This document shows positions 34,695-41,810 of a stretch of DNA of 64,000 bases, piece by piece. The translations under genes were made by a program, and so were the position numbers. Under the pieces are notes generated by a model. That model did not search any database. It had not been told where the DNA came from and saw only the letters and a list, made by a program, of their open reading frames with translations. The stretch's first letter is position 1. Every line of letters begins with the position of its first letter. This stretch comes from Streptomyces cinnabarinus (GTDB lineage Bacteria; Actinomycetota; Actinomycetes; Streptomycetales; Streptomycetaceae): assembly GCF_027270315.1 (NCBI RefSeq), contig NZ_CP114413.1, forward strand, positions 5,828,001 through 5,892,000, given 5' to 3'.

Positions 34695-35159
34695 GGCAGG
34701 CTCCTTCGCGAGCAGGCAACGAAAGGCCGCTGCGGCGGGTGGAACTACCCGGAATGGGGACGTCCTGGCTCTTGGATGTTTGGCACGTCCACAAAGCGGG
34801 GAGCACCGCACCGTCGCGGTGGCGAGCTTCGCTGCTGGTTCAGCTACTGCTGCTGACTGACAGATCAGGCAAAACGAAACGAAGGCTCTTCCGCGGTGAA
34901 AGGCAGACGAGAGGTGGCAGCCGGCTAGAAGCAGAGCAGCTACGTCAGTGGCGGGAAGAGCGGGTGCTACTGCACGGTCGACTTCGATCCATTGCAGCCC
35001 CACCTCCTCCGGCCGGTCCCTCGTAAGGGAGTGTCCTCGGCGTCGGGGCCTGACTGCGACGTGTCAACGTGCTGCCCCGAACCACCGCGCAAGAGTATCA
35101 GCCGACTGAAGTGTCAAGGCGCTGCTTTGCCCGGTACTGACGAGTTCTATGCTCGCCGC
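34695..35159 (-). promoter_or_regulatory. Long corA leader / intergenic region
   Basis: 465 bp with no convincing gene. Minus-strand TTGACA boxes lie at 35112-35117 and 35062-35067. A weak TACTCT -10 (35092-35097) follows the first after 14 nt. This would give a leader of up to about 390 nt. Within it are a hairpin near 34965-34995 (CTGCA/TGCAG outer pairing and TCGA/TCGA inner) and the string CCCGCCACTG, which recalls cobalamin-riboswitch boxes but without the rest of that aptamer. Magnesium M-box aptamers precede some corA genes; I cannot confirm one here by eye. Confidence 0.4.
35127..35153 (+). promoter_or_regulatory. Promoter of the 194-aa gene (leaderless)
   Basis: TTGCCC (35127-35132), a 15-nt spacer (16 nt if TTTGCC is taken), TATGCT (35148-35153), then 6 nt to ATG 35160. 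The spacing implies an mRNA that begins at the start codon; no Shine-Dalgarno sequence is present. Confidence 0.55.
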
Positions 35160-35744
35160 ATGGTTGATGTTCTTCCTCTGGTCGAGGCCCGGTTGCGCTC
35201 CGCGCTGGGCGAACCGGACGCCCGCGCCGCGGTCACCTTCCTCGGCACGGACCGCGTCGAAGTCCTCCGTTTCCACGAGGGCGACATCGTCCGCTACGCC
35301 ACCCTCGGCATGTCCGCGCACCCCATGTCCGACCCCACCGCGGTGCTCGCCGACCCGGTCAAGGGGCCGCGCGCCGAGCTGGTCCTCTCCGTCCGCACGG
35401 GCCTCGCCGACACCGACAAGGCGCTTCGGGCGCTCGCCGTGCTGGCCGCGTCCCCGCAGGTCGAGGGTGTGGTCGTGGCGCCCGGTGCCTCGCTCGACGT
35501 GGGTGAACCGCTGTGGCCCGGCGCCCCGTTCACCTCGGTGCTGGTCGCCGAGCCGGGCGGGCTGGTCGAGGATCTGGAGCTGGACGAGCCGATGGATCCC
35601 GTCCACTTCCTGCCGTTGCTGCCCATGACCCCGAACGAGGCCGCCTGGAAGCGGGTGCACGGCGCCCAGGCCCTTCAGGAGCGCTGGCTGACGAGCGGGA
35701 CGGACCTCAGGGATCCGTCCCGCGCCTCGGTCTCGCTGACGTGA
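35160..35744 (+). CDS. Suppressor-of-fused-like domain protein
   Basis: 194-residue cytoplasmic protein. The sequence 'VEVLRFHEGDIVRYATLGMS' followed by 'VKGPRAELVLSVRTG', then 'FTSVLVAEPGGLVEDLELDE' and 'PVHFLPLLPMTPNEAAWKRV', fits the bacterial suppressor-of-fused (SUFU-like) domain, which is often found in immunity proteins and also alone in actinobacteria. I am moderately sure of the family and do not know the role. ATG 35160 is set by the promoter just upstream. The 12 bp around its stop codon are tandemly duplicated. Confidence 0.78.
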   Translation: MVDVLPLVEARLRSALGEPDARAAVTFLGTDRVEVLRFHEGDIVRYATLGMSAHPMSDPTAVLADPVKGPRAELVLSVRTGLADTDKALRALAVLAASPQVEGVVVAPGASLDVGEPLWPGAPFTSVLVAEPGGLVEDLELDEPMDPVHFLPLLPMTPNEAAWKRVHGAQALQERWLTSGTDLRDPSRASVSLT

Positions 35745-35810
35745 GCACTGACGTGAGCAAGGTCACCAACCGGCCGTAGGAATGCGTCAGTTGGCATCCG
35801 TCAGTTGGCA
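35736..35810. repeat. Tandem duplications around two facing stop codons
   Basis: CTGACGTGAGCA occurs twice in direct tandem (35736-35747, 35748-35759), covering the stop of the 194-aa gene. CGTCAGTTGGCA occurs twice 2 nt apart (35785-35796, 35799-35810), covering the end of the convergent MFS gene. Each duplication repeats the stop codon region. No terminator hairpin is present in this gap. Confidence 0.6.
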
Positions 35811-37024
35811 AAGACGGCGACCCCGCCCTCGGCCGCGTGCCGCTCCTCCAGCTCCTCGGCCTCGTGCGTGAGCGCCTTCCGCCGTACGACGACCACGACG
35901 GCACCCAGCACCGCGGTGACCGCCGCCACCACGAACGGCATGCGGACGTCGGTCCACTCCTCGATCTTCGGCGCGAAGTAGGGCGCCGCGGCGGCCGCGA
36001 ACCAGCGCACGAAGTTGTAGCCGGCGCTCGCCACGGGCCGCGGGGCGTCCGAGACGCCGAGCGCCAGCTCCGTGTAGACGGTGTTGTTCACGCCGATGAA
36101 GGCGCCGGACAGGATCGTGCAGACGACGGCTGTGGTGTGGTCGCCGTAGCCGAGGACCAGTACGTCGGCCGCGAGCAGCAGCAGTGAGCCGCCCAGCACC
36201 TTCAGCGAACCGAACCGCCGCTGGAGCCGCGGTGCCACGAGCACCGAGAACACGGCGAGCAGCACACCCCAGGCGAAGAACACCGCCCCGGACTTGTACG
36301 GGGTCATGTCCAGCACGAACGGGGTGAAGGCCAGCACGGTGAAGAACGTGTAGTTGTAGAAGAACGACGAGGCCGCGGCGGAGGCCAGACCGCCGTGGCC
36401 GAGCGCCTTGAGCGGGTCGAGCAGCGAGGTCTTCCGGGCCGGCTTCGGCTGCTCCTTCAGGAACGCCGCGATGCACAGGAAGCCGACGGCCATCAGGAAC
36501 GCCGTGCCGAAGAACGGGTAGCGCCAGCTCGCGTCGCCGAGCAGGGCGCCCAGCAGCGGTCCGCAGGCCATGCCGAGACCGAGCGCGGACTCGTACAGCA
36601 GGATCGCCGCGGCGCTCCCGCCCGCCGCCGCGCCGACGATCACCGCGAGGGCGGTGGAGACGAAGAGGGCGTTGCCGAGGCCCCAGCCCGCCCGGAAGCC
36701 GACCAGTCCGGCGACCGAGTCCGAGGTGCCGGCGAGGCCCGCGAAGACGACCACCAGGGCGAGGCCGAGCAGCAGGGTCCGCCGGCCGCCGATCCGGCTG
36801 GAGACGACGCCGGTGACCAGCATCGCCACGGCCGTGATCAGGAAGTACGAGGTGAAGAGCAGGGAGACCTGGCCGGCCGTGGCGTCCAGGCCCTGGGCGA
36901 TCGACGGCAGGATCGGGTCGACCAGGCCGATGCCCATGAAGGCGACGACGGACGCGCCGGCGGTCGCCCACACGGCCTTGGGCTGGCGAAGGAGGCCGCC
37001 GGCTCCCGCGTCGAAGGGGTCCAT
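35801..37024 (-). CDS. MFS transporter (drug efflux type)
   Basis: Major facilitator superfamily secondary transporter, 407 residues with about 12 membrane helices. The loop 2-3 motif appears as 'GVVSSRIGGRRTLLLGL' (motif A, G-x3-D/S-R-x-G-R-R), and the helix-4/5 region 'SALGLGMACGPLLGALLGD' resembles motif C of antiporters that export drugs. It probably exports small toxic compounds using the proton gradient. The start is ATG 37024 ('MDPFDAGAGGLLRQ') with a CGGAG site upstream. The promoter contains an inverted repeat, so expression is likely repressed by a MarR- or TetR-type regulator not encoded next to it. Confidence 0.9.
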   Translation of the reverse strand: MDPFDAGAGGLLRQPKAVWATAGASVVAFMGIGLVDPILPSIAQGLDATAGQVSLLFTSYFLITAVAMLVTGVVSSRIGGRRTLLLGLALVVVFAGLAGTSDSVAGLVGFRAGWGLGNALFVSTALAVIVGAAAGGSAAAILLYESALGLGMACGPLLGALLGDASWRYPFFGTAFLMAVGFLCIAAFLKEQPKPARKTSLLDPLKALGHGGLASAAASSFFYNYTFFTVLAFTPFVLDMTPYKSGAVFFAWGVLLAVFSVLVAPRLQRRFGSLKVLGGSLLLLAADVLVLGYGDHTTAVVCTILSGAFIGVNNTVYTELALGVSDAPRPVASAGYNFVRWFAAAAAPYFAPKIEEWTDVRMPFVVAAVTAVLGAVVVVVRRKALTHEAEELEERHAAEGGVAVFAN

Positions 37025-37080
37025 GGTGACTCCGATCCCGAAATCCCGATGATCTCGATGGAGATGGTTGGTGTTTACAT

Positions 37081-37110
37081 ACAATAAGTTAGCTCGGCTA
37101 ATTAATGCAA
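37081..37110 (-). promoter_or_regulatory. MFS gene promoter with palindromic operator in the spacer
   Basis: Minus strand: TTGCAT (37105-37110), 18-nt spacer, TATTGT (37081-37086). The spacer holds the inverted repeat TTAGC-CGA-GCTAA (37089-37101), placed where a bound repressor would block RNA polymerase. The region 37060-37130 is strikingly AT-rich for this genome. Confidence 0.6.
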
Positions 37111-37200
37111 GATACATCTAAAATTGGCCGGTCGGCCTGTTCCGCCCGGACGGGTGATCGTCCTTGACGTGGCGCGGAAGGGGTAGGACCGTGGAGCCCT

Positions 37201-37842
37201 ATGAGGGGCGAACCCAGTTGCCCGAAGTGTGGTGGCCGGGTCAGGGCTCCCGGACTCTTCGCCGATTCCTGGCAGTGCGATGTGCACGGGACCGTGCATC
37301 CACTCCAGCCCGTGATCCCGCCCAGCGTCGAGGCCCTCAGCGTCGTCGTGCATCGCACGCAGGTACCGGTGTGGATGCCGTGGCCGCTGCCGGTCGGATG
37401 GCTGTTCACGGGTGTGGCGTGCGCGGGGGACGACCGCAGCGGTGGCCGTGCGACGGCAGTGGCCTGCACCGGCCCCGGGCCGCTCGGCGGCATGGGTGAG
37501 CTGATCCTGGTGGCCGAGGAGCTGGGGGTCGGACTCGGTGCGCGGTACGCGGGGATCGACGGGCCGGATCCGGGGCCGTACATGAACGTGGAGAAACCCG
37601 CGCAGGCGAAGGTGCTGGCCGCGGGGCGGCCGACGCCGCTGTGGCATGTCACGAGCGCGCCGGACGACCGGGCGGTCTTCGCGGGGGAGGCCCTGGGGCT
37701 GTGGCTGTGGGCCGTGGTGTGGCCCGAGCAGTCCGGGCTGCTGATGTACGACGAGCTGGTGCTGACGGATCTGCGGGACGCGGGGGCGGAGGTCGACCTG
37801 GTGCCCTGCGGGGCGCTGTCACCTCGGTTGCTTGAGCCGTAG
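37201..37842 (+). CDS. DUF6758-like zinc-ribbon protein
   Basis: 213-residue conserved actinobacterial protein. The N-terminus is a zinc-ribbon-like 'SCPKCGGRVRAPG' followed by 'SWQCDVHG', giving a Cys4/Cys3His-type site. The remainder is rich in Gly, Trp and hydrophobics ('PVWMPWPLPVGWLFTGVACA', 'GEACGL'-like 'GEALGLWLWAVVWPEQSG') and probably globular. I recall this as DUF6758, from memory only. ATG 37201, with GGAG 4-7 nt upstream. It ends 131 nt before the PHP gene, whose promoter region holds inverted repeats. No function is assigned. Confidence 0.78.
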   Translation: MRGEPSCPKCGGRVRAPGLFADSWQCDVHGTVHPLQPVIPPSVEALSVVVHRTQVPVWMPWPLPVGWLFTGVACAGDDRSGGRATAVACTGPGPLGGMGELILVAEELGVGLGARYAGIDGPDPGPYMNVEKPAQAKVLAAGRPTPLWHVTSAPDDRAVFAGEALGLWLWAVVWPEQSGLLMYDELVLTDLRDAGAEVDLVPCGALSPRLLEP

Positions 37843-37857
37843 GGCGCCTGTCGGGGC

Positions 37858-37896
37858 GGTTCACCGCTCGTTCGTAAGAAGTGAACCCCGGGTTCA
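37858..37896 (+). promoter_or_regulatory. Cluster of GGTTCA/TGAACC inverted repeats upstream of the PHP gene
   Basis: GGTTCAC (37858-37864) pairs with GTGAACC (37881-37887). The latter also forms TGAACCC-C-GGGTTCA (37882-37896). Three half-sites in 39 bp sit about 80-115 bp before the PHP start and upstream of a TATCCT box (37927-37932). It could be an operator or a switchable hairpin. Confidence 0.4.
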
Positions 37897-37973
37897 GGTG
37901 TGACATGAGCCCGTTCGAATAGCAGCTATCCTGGGCTGGTCCCTGTTCCGTCTCGCCCTGTTGGAGCTCGCGC

Positions 37974-38831
37974 GTGCGTATCGACCTGCACACCCACTCC
38001 ACCGCGTCCGACGGTACGGACAGCCCCGCCGAACTGGTGCGCAACGCCGCCGCCGCGGGTCTTGAGGTGGTCGCGCTCACCGATCACGACACCACCCGTG
38101 GGTACGCCGAGGCCATCGCCGCGCTGCCCGCGGGGCTGACTCTGGTGACCGGGGCCGAGCTGTCCTGTCGTATCGACGGGATCAGCATGCACATGCTGGC
38201 CTATCTCTTCGATCCCGAGGAGCCGGCGCTGCTCGCCGAGCGGGAGCTGGTCCGGGACGACCGGGTGCCGCGGGCCCAGGGCATGATCGCCAAGCTGAAC
38301 GCGCTGGGTGTGCCGGTGACCTGGGAGCAGGTCTCGCGGATCGCCGGTGAGGGCTCGGTCGGACGGCCGCATGTCGCCTCCGCGCTGGTCGAGCTGGGCG
38401 TCGTGCCGACCGTGGGCGACGCCTTCACGCAGGACTGGCTGGCCGACGGCGGGCGGGCCTTCGTGGAGAAGCACGAGACGGATCCCTTCGAGGCGATCCG
38501 GCTGGTCAAGGGCGCGGGCGGAGTCACCGTGTTCGCCCATCCCGCGGCCGCCAAGCGGGGCCGTACCGTGCCCGAGTCGGCCATCGCGGAGCTGGCAGCG
38601 GCCGGACTCGACGGCATCGAGGTCGACCACATGGACCACGACCCGGACACCCGGGCGCGGCTGCGCGGCCTCGGCGCGGACCTGGGCCTGCTGATGACCG
38701 GCTCCAGCGACTACCACGGCAGCCGCAAGACCTGTGTGCTCGGCGAGTACACGACCGACCCAGAGGTCTACGGCGAGATCACCCGGCGAGCGACCGGGGC
38801 GTTCCCGGTGCCCGGGACCGGCGGAGCCTGA
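37974..38831 (+). CDS. PHP-domain phosphoesterase
   Basis: Metal-dependent phosphoesterase of the PHP (polymerase and histidinol phosphatase) superfamily, 285 residues. The metal ligands are in 'RIDLHTHSTASDGTDSP' (H-x-H), 'VALTDHDTTRG', 'VTGAELSC' (Glu), 'VTVFAHPAA' and 'GSSDYHG' (Asp, His). This set matches the AMP/nucleotide phosphatase-like TrpH/YciV subgroup, which hydrolyses 3',5'-bisphosphates or RNA ends; the exact substrate is not shown. GTG 37974 has GGAG 9-12 nt upstream. Downstream marC follows after 52 nt in the same direction. Confidence 0.92.
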   Translation: MRIDLHTHSTASDGTDSPAELVRNAAAAGLEVVALTDHDTTRGYAEAIAALPAGLTLVTGAELSCRIDGISMHMLAYLFDPEEPALLAERELVRDDRVPRAQGMIAKLNALGVPVTWEQVSRIAGEGSVGRPHVASALVELGVVPTVGDAFTQDWLADGGRAFVEKHETDPFEAIRLVKGAGGVTVFAHPAAAKRGRTVPESAIAELAAAGLDGIEVDHMDHDPDTRARLRGLGADLGLLMTGSSDYHGSRKTCVLGEYTTDPEVYGEITRRATGAFPVPGTGGA

Positions 38832-38883
38832 GGCAGTCCCTCACGCCGACCCCCTTTCACTTCTTCGCAAGGCCTCTTCACTG

Positions 38884-39489
38884 ATGTTCGACGTTGCCGT
38901 CTTCGGCTCTCTCTTTTTGACCCTTTTTGTCATCATGGATCCCCCTGGGATCACCCCGATCTTCCTGGCGCTGACCTCGGGACGCCCGGCGAAGGTGCAG
39001 AAGCGGATGGCCTTCCAGGCCGTCTGTGTGGCGGGCGGTGTGATCGCCGTCTTCGGGCTCCTCGGCCACCAGATCCTGAACTACCTGCATGTCTCCGTCC
39101 CCGCGCTGATGATCGCGGGCGGTCTGCTGCTCCTGCTCATCGCGCTCGATCTGCTCACCGGCAAGACGGACGAGCCGAAGCAGACGAAGGACGTCAATGT
39201 GGCGCTCGTACCGCTGGGCATGCCGCTGCTGGCCGGGCCCGGCGCGATCGTCTCCGTGATCCTGGCGGTGCAGAAGGCCGACAGCGTGGCCACGCAGGTC
39301 TCGGTGTGGGCGGCGATCCTCGCCATCCATGTCGTGCTGTGGCTGGTGATGCGGTACTCGCTGCTGATCATCCGAGTCATCAAGGACGGCGGTGTGGTGC
39401 TGGTGACCCGGCTCGCCGGCATGATGCTCTCCGCGATCGCCGTGCAGCAGATCATCAACGGCGTCACCCAGGTCATCCAGTCGAGCTGA
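38884..39489 (+). CDS. MarC-family integral membrane protein
   Basis: 201-residue membrane protein of the MarC/UPF0056 family with six predicted helices. The family motif 'VIMDPPGITPIFLALTSG' is in the first segment, and the repeat-like 'LLAGPGAIVSVILAV' opens the second half. It was once linked to multiple antibiotic resistance, but its true function is unknown. ATG 38884. Cotranscribed with the PHP gene by spacing, and closed by a 15-bp terminator. The C-terminus is short and hydrophilic ('VTQVIQSS'). Confidence 0.92.
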   Translation: MFDVAVFGSLFLTLFVIMDPPGITPIFLALTSGRPAKVQKRMAFQAVCVAGGVIAVFGLLGHQILNYLHVSVPALMIAGGLLLLLIALDLLTGKTDEPKQTKDVNVALVPLGMPLLAGPGAIVSVILAVQKADSVATQVSVWAAILAIHVVLWLVMRYSLLIIRVIKDGGVVLVTRLAGMMLSAIAVQQIINGVTQVIQSS

Positions 39490-39524
39490 TCCGATGACCG
39501 TCGTCCGCTGACCACCGGCACGCG

Positions 39525-39559
39525 CAGGGCCCCGTACGGCGTTTCCGTACGGGGCCCTG
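39525..39559. terminator. 15-bp perfect terminator hairpin after marC
   Basis: Arms 39525-39539 (CAGGGCCCCGTACGG) and 39545-39559 are exact complements around a 5-nt loop, between marC and the convergent 50-aa gene. Confidence 0.8.
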
Positions 39560-39582
39560 AAGCTTTGGTGAGTGGATCCGGG

Positions 39583-39735
39583 TTACGAGGCGGAAACCTC
39601 TGCCGGGCGGATCCACAGCCGCTGTCCGATCGCTGCGGCCTGCTGAACGATCCGGTTGACGGAGGCGGCGTCCACGACGGTGCTGTCCACGGTCGTGCCG
39701 TTGACCTCATCGAGTCGCATGATCTCGAAGCGCAT
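39583..39735 (-). CDS. Conserved 50-aa hypothetical protein
   Basis: Small gene translated by hand from the minus strand: it begins 'MRFEIMRLDEVNGTTVDSTV' and ends 'QRLWIRPAEVSAS'. ATG 39735 has a good site (GAAGGGAG, 5-6 nt upstream) and TAA ends it. The composition is ordinary and coding-like, with a strand-helix pattern ('VVDAASVNRIVQQAAAIG'). I believe very similar short proteins are widespread in streptomycetes, but that is recollection. Function unknown. Its upstream region (39736-39900) is AT-rich and shared with the divergent NYN gene. Confidence 0.75.
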   Translation of the reverse strand: MRFEIMRLDEVNGTTVDSTVVDAASVNRIVQQAAAIGQRLWIRPAEVSAS

Positions 39736-39910
39736 CGCTTCTCCCTTCGTCTGGTTCCTTGGTACGCACTAGTCAACGGCATGCGTGTTACAAACATTCC
39801 CTACGCTAAGGAAATTTTTCGAACGGCTAATTACTGACCGGTAAGCGGTGCCAGCAAGACCGAGCGGGACCGGTTGTATTCGCAGCGTGACCGCCGGGAC
39901 AATGGACGCG

Positions 39911-40804
39911 ATGAACGACGACCTCTCGGCGCTCGGCGCCCGTATCGACCGCACCAACGAGTTGCTCCAGCGCATGCTCGCCGAGGTGGCGAAGACACCC
40001 TCGACCCATGCGATCTTCGTCGACGCGGGCTATCTCTACGCGGCCGCCGGCCGGCTCGTCGCCGGGACCGAGGACCGGCGCGCCTTCGACCTGGACGCCG
40101 AGGGACTGATCGAGGCGCTCATCGACCGCGCCCGGACGATCTTCGCCGACAGCAGGCTGCTGCGCGTGTACTGGTACGACGGCGCCCGGCGCCGGATCCA
40201 CACCGCCGAGCAGCAGTCCATCGCCGAGCTGCCGGACGTGAAGGTGCGGCTCGGCAACCTCAACGCCAACAACCAGCAGAAGGGCGTCGACTCGCTGATC
40301 CGCACCGACCTGGAGTCACTCGCCCGGCACCGCGCCATCAGCGACGCGGCCCTGCTCGGCGGTGACGAGGACCTGGTCTCCGCGGTGGAGGCGGCGCAGG
40401 GGTACGGCGCCCGGGTCCACCTGTGGGGCATCGAGGCGCCCGAGGGACGCAACCAGGCCGAGCCGCTGCTCTGGGAGGTCGACAGCCAGCGCACCTTCGA
40501 CCTCGACTTCTTCAAGCCGTACGTCTCCCGGCGCACGGCCACCGCCTACGAGGCGACGGCGGCCCGGCCCACCCGCGAGGACGTCCGCTTCGTCGGTGCG
40601 CAGATCGCCGCGAAGTGGCTGGCGGCGCGGGGCCGGGAGTCGCTGGTGGAGCTGCTCCCCGGACATCCCTATCTGCCGGGCTCCGTCGACCAGGATCTGC
40701 TGGTCGAGGCGGAGGGGCTGCTGCAGTACTCCCTGCGCGGACAGGCGGACCTGCGGCGGGCGCTGCGCGACGGCTTCTGGGAGCACCTTCAGGCGCAGTA
40801 CTAG
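39911..40804 (+). CDS. NYN-domain ribonuclease-like protein
   Basis: PIN-like NYN-domain protein, 297 residues, expected to be a metal-dependent RNase acting on cytoplasmic RNA. The first acidic residue is in 'AIFVDAGYLYAAAG' (about 37-50), then 'LRVYWYDGARRR', 'KGVDSLIRTDLESLA' and 'AALLGGDEDLVSAVEAAQ', the four-Asp pattern of the fold. The C-terminal third is a helical extension ('VRFVGAQIAAKWLAARG', 'RALRDGFWEHLQAQY'). The start is taken at ATG 39911; ATG 39902 is 3 codons upstream. Its stop codon overlaps the stop of the convergent hydrolase gene in a CTAG palindrome. Confidence 0.87.
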   Translation: MNDDLSALGARIDRTNELLQRMLAEVAKTPSTHAIFVDAGYLYAAAGRLVAGTEDRRAFDLDAEGLIEALIDRARTIFADSRLLRVYWYDGARRRIHTAEQQSIAELPDVKVRLGNLNANNQQKGVDSLIRTDLESLARHRAISDAALLGGDEDLVSAVEAAQGYGARVHLWGIEAPEGRNQAEPLLWEVDSQRTFDLDFFKPYVSRRTATAYEATAARPTREDVRFVGAQIAAKWLAARGRESLVELLPGHPYLPGSVDQDLLVEAEGLLQYSLRGQADLRRALRDGFWEHLQAQY

Positions 40805-41676
40805 TCGCGCTTCGCGAGGCCGTCCCAGAAGTCGGCGAGGGCCTCGGCGGTGGGCAGGGGCCGTTCGATGTTGGGGGAGTGCTCGGCGCCCGGGACGACG
40901 GTGCGGCGGGCGCGCAGCCGTTGGGCCATCTCGTCGAGGACGGGCACCGGCCAGGTGACGTCCTTCTCGCCCGACAGGACATGGAACGGCAGCGGTACGG
41001 CGGCCAGTTCGGCGACCCGGTCCGGCTCGGCGCACAACTGACGCCCCGCTGCGGCGAGTTGGGCGGGCTTGTTGCCGAGCCAGCGGCGGCGCAGCTGCTC
41101 CAGGCCGCCGAGACCGCGAGCCGGGCCGCCGACTTCCTCCGGCGGACCCATGGCCAGGATCGCCTCCCACACCTCCGGCATCGTCATCCCGGCGAGCGCG
41201 TCCCGCAGCAGCTTGACGCGCTGCTCCTGGGACACGGAGATCCGGGCGGGACCGGACGCGACAAGCGTCAGCGACCGGAACGAGGAGTGGTCCAGCAGGG
41301 CGGCGGCACGCGCGACCTGGCCGCCGAAGGAGTGCCCGACGAGATGGACGGGGGCGTCGAGCGCGGCCGCCTGCGCCAGCACGTCTCGCGCCAACTCGCC
41401 CTGCGCGTAAGCCGACTCGTCGTCCGCGGGCCCGTCCGACTCGTACTGTCCCCGCCCGTCCACGGCGACCGTACGGTACCCCCGCGCCGTGAGCGGCTCA
41501 TGCAGCAGCGTGAAATCCTCCTTGCTCCCGGTGAACCCGGGCAACAGCACGACGACACCACGCCGCTCCACCCCGTCCGGCACCGGACAGTCGACGACAG
41601 CGAAGTCCCCGCGCGCCGTGCGGAGGGGGTAGGCGCGGGCGCCCGGGGGCGGGGTGAGGGGGGTGGGGGTGGTCAC
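40801..41676 (-). CDS. Alpha/beta hydrolase
   Basis: 291-residue alpha/beta-hydrolase of unknown substrate. The nucleophile elbow is 'LVGHSFGGQVARA', the oxyanion segment 'VVLLPGFTGSKEDF' and the catalytic His 'VVPGAEHSPNIERP'; the Asp is probably in 'LSGEKDVTWP'. No signal peptide. The start is GTG 41676 ('MTTPTPLTPPPGARAYP'). Upstream in-frame sequence to 41778 is a G-rich low-complexity stretch, unlikely to be coding. It lies 135 bp from the end of the DEAD-box helicase gene on the same strand and may be read from that transcript. Confidence 0.87.
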   Translation of the reverse strand: MTTPTPLTPPPGARAYPLRTARGDFAVVDCPVPDGVERRGVVVLLPGFTGSKEDFTLLHEPLTARGYRTVAVDGRGQYESDGPADDESAYAQGELARDVLAQAAALDAPVHLVGHSFGGQVARAAALLDHSSFRSLTLVASGPARISVSQEQRVKLLRDALAGMTMPEVWEAILAMGPPEEVGGPARGLGGLEQLRRRWLGNKPAQLAAAGRQLCAEPDRVAELAAVPLPFHVLSGEKDVTWPVPVLDEMAQRLRARRTVVPGAEHSPNIERPLPTAEALADFWDGLAKRD

Positions 41677-41810
41677 GGGGCGAGGGTAGCGGGGGGTGGG
41701 GTGGGGGTGTTCGGCGGGTGGGCGGGCCCGTCGGCTTGGCTCGGGGCGGGGCCGGGTACGCGAACGGCCCGGCTCCACTCGGGGTGGGGCCGGGCCGTTC
41801 GGTTGGGAGA

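Noticed and set aside
33567..35003. CorA with the longer N-terminus from 35003
   Set aside because: The first 100 residues of the extended frame look like translated leader, and a proper GAAGGAG site precedes ATG 34694.
34695..35159. Firm call of a cobalamin or M-box riboswitch before corA
   Set aside because: Only single boxes match; the full aptamer could not be assembled by eye, so it is left as a hypothesis.
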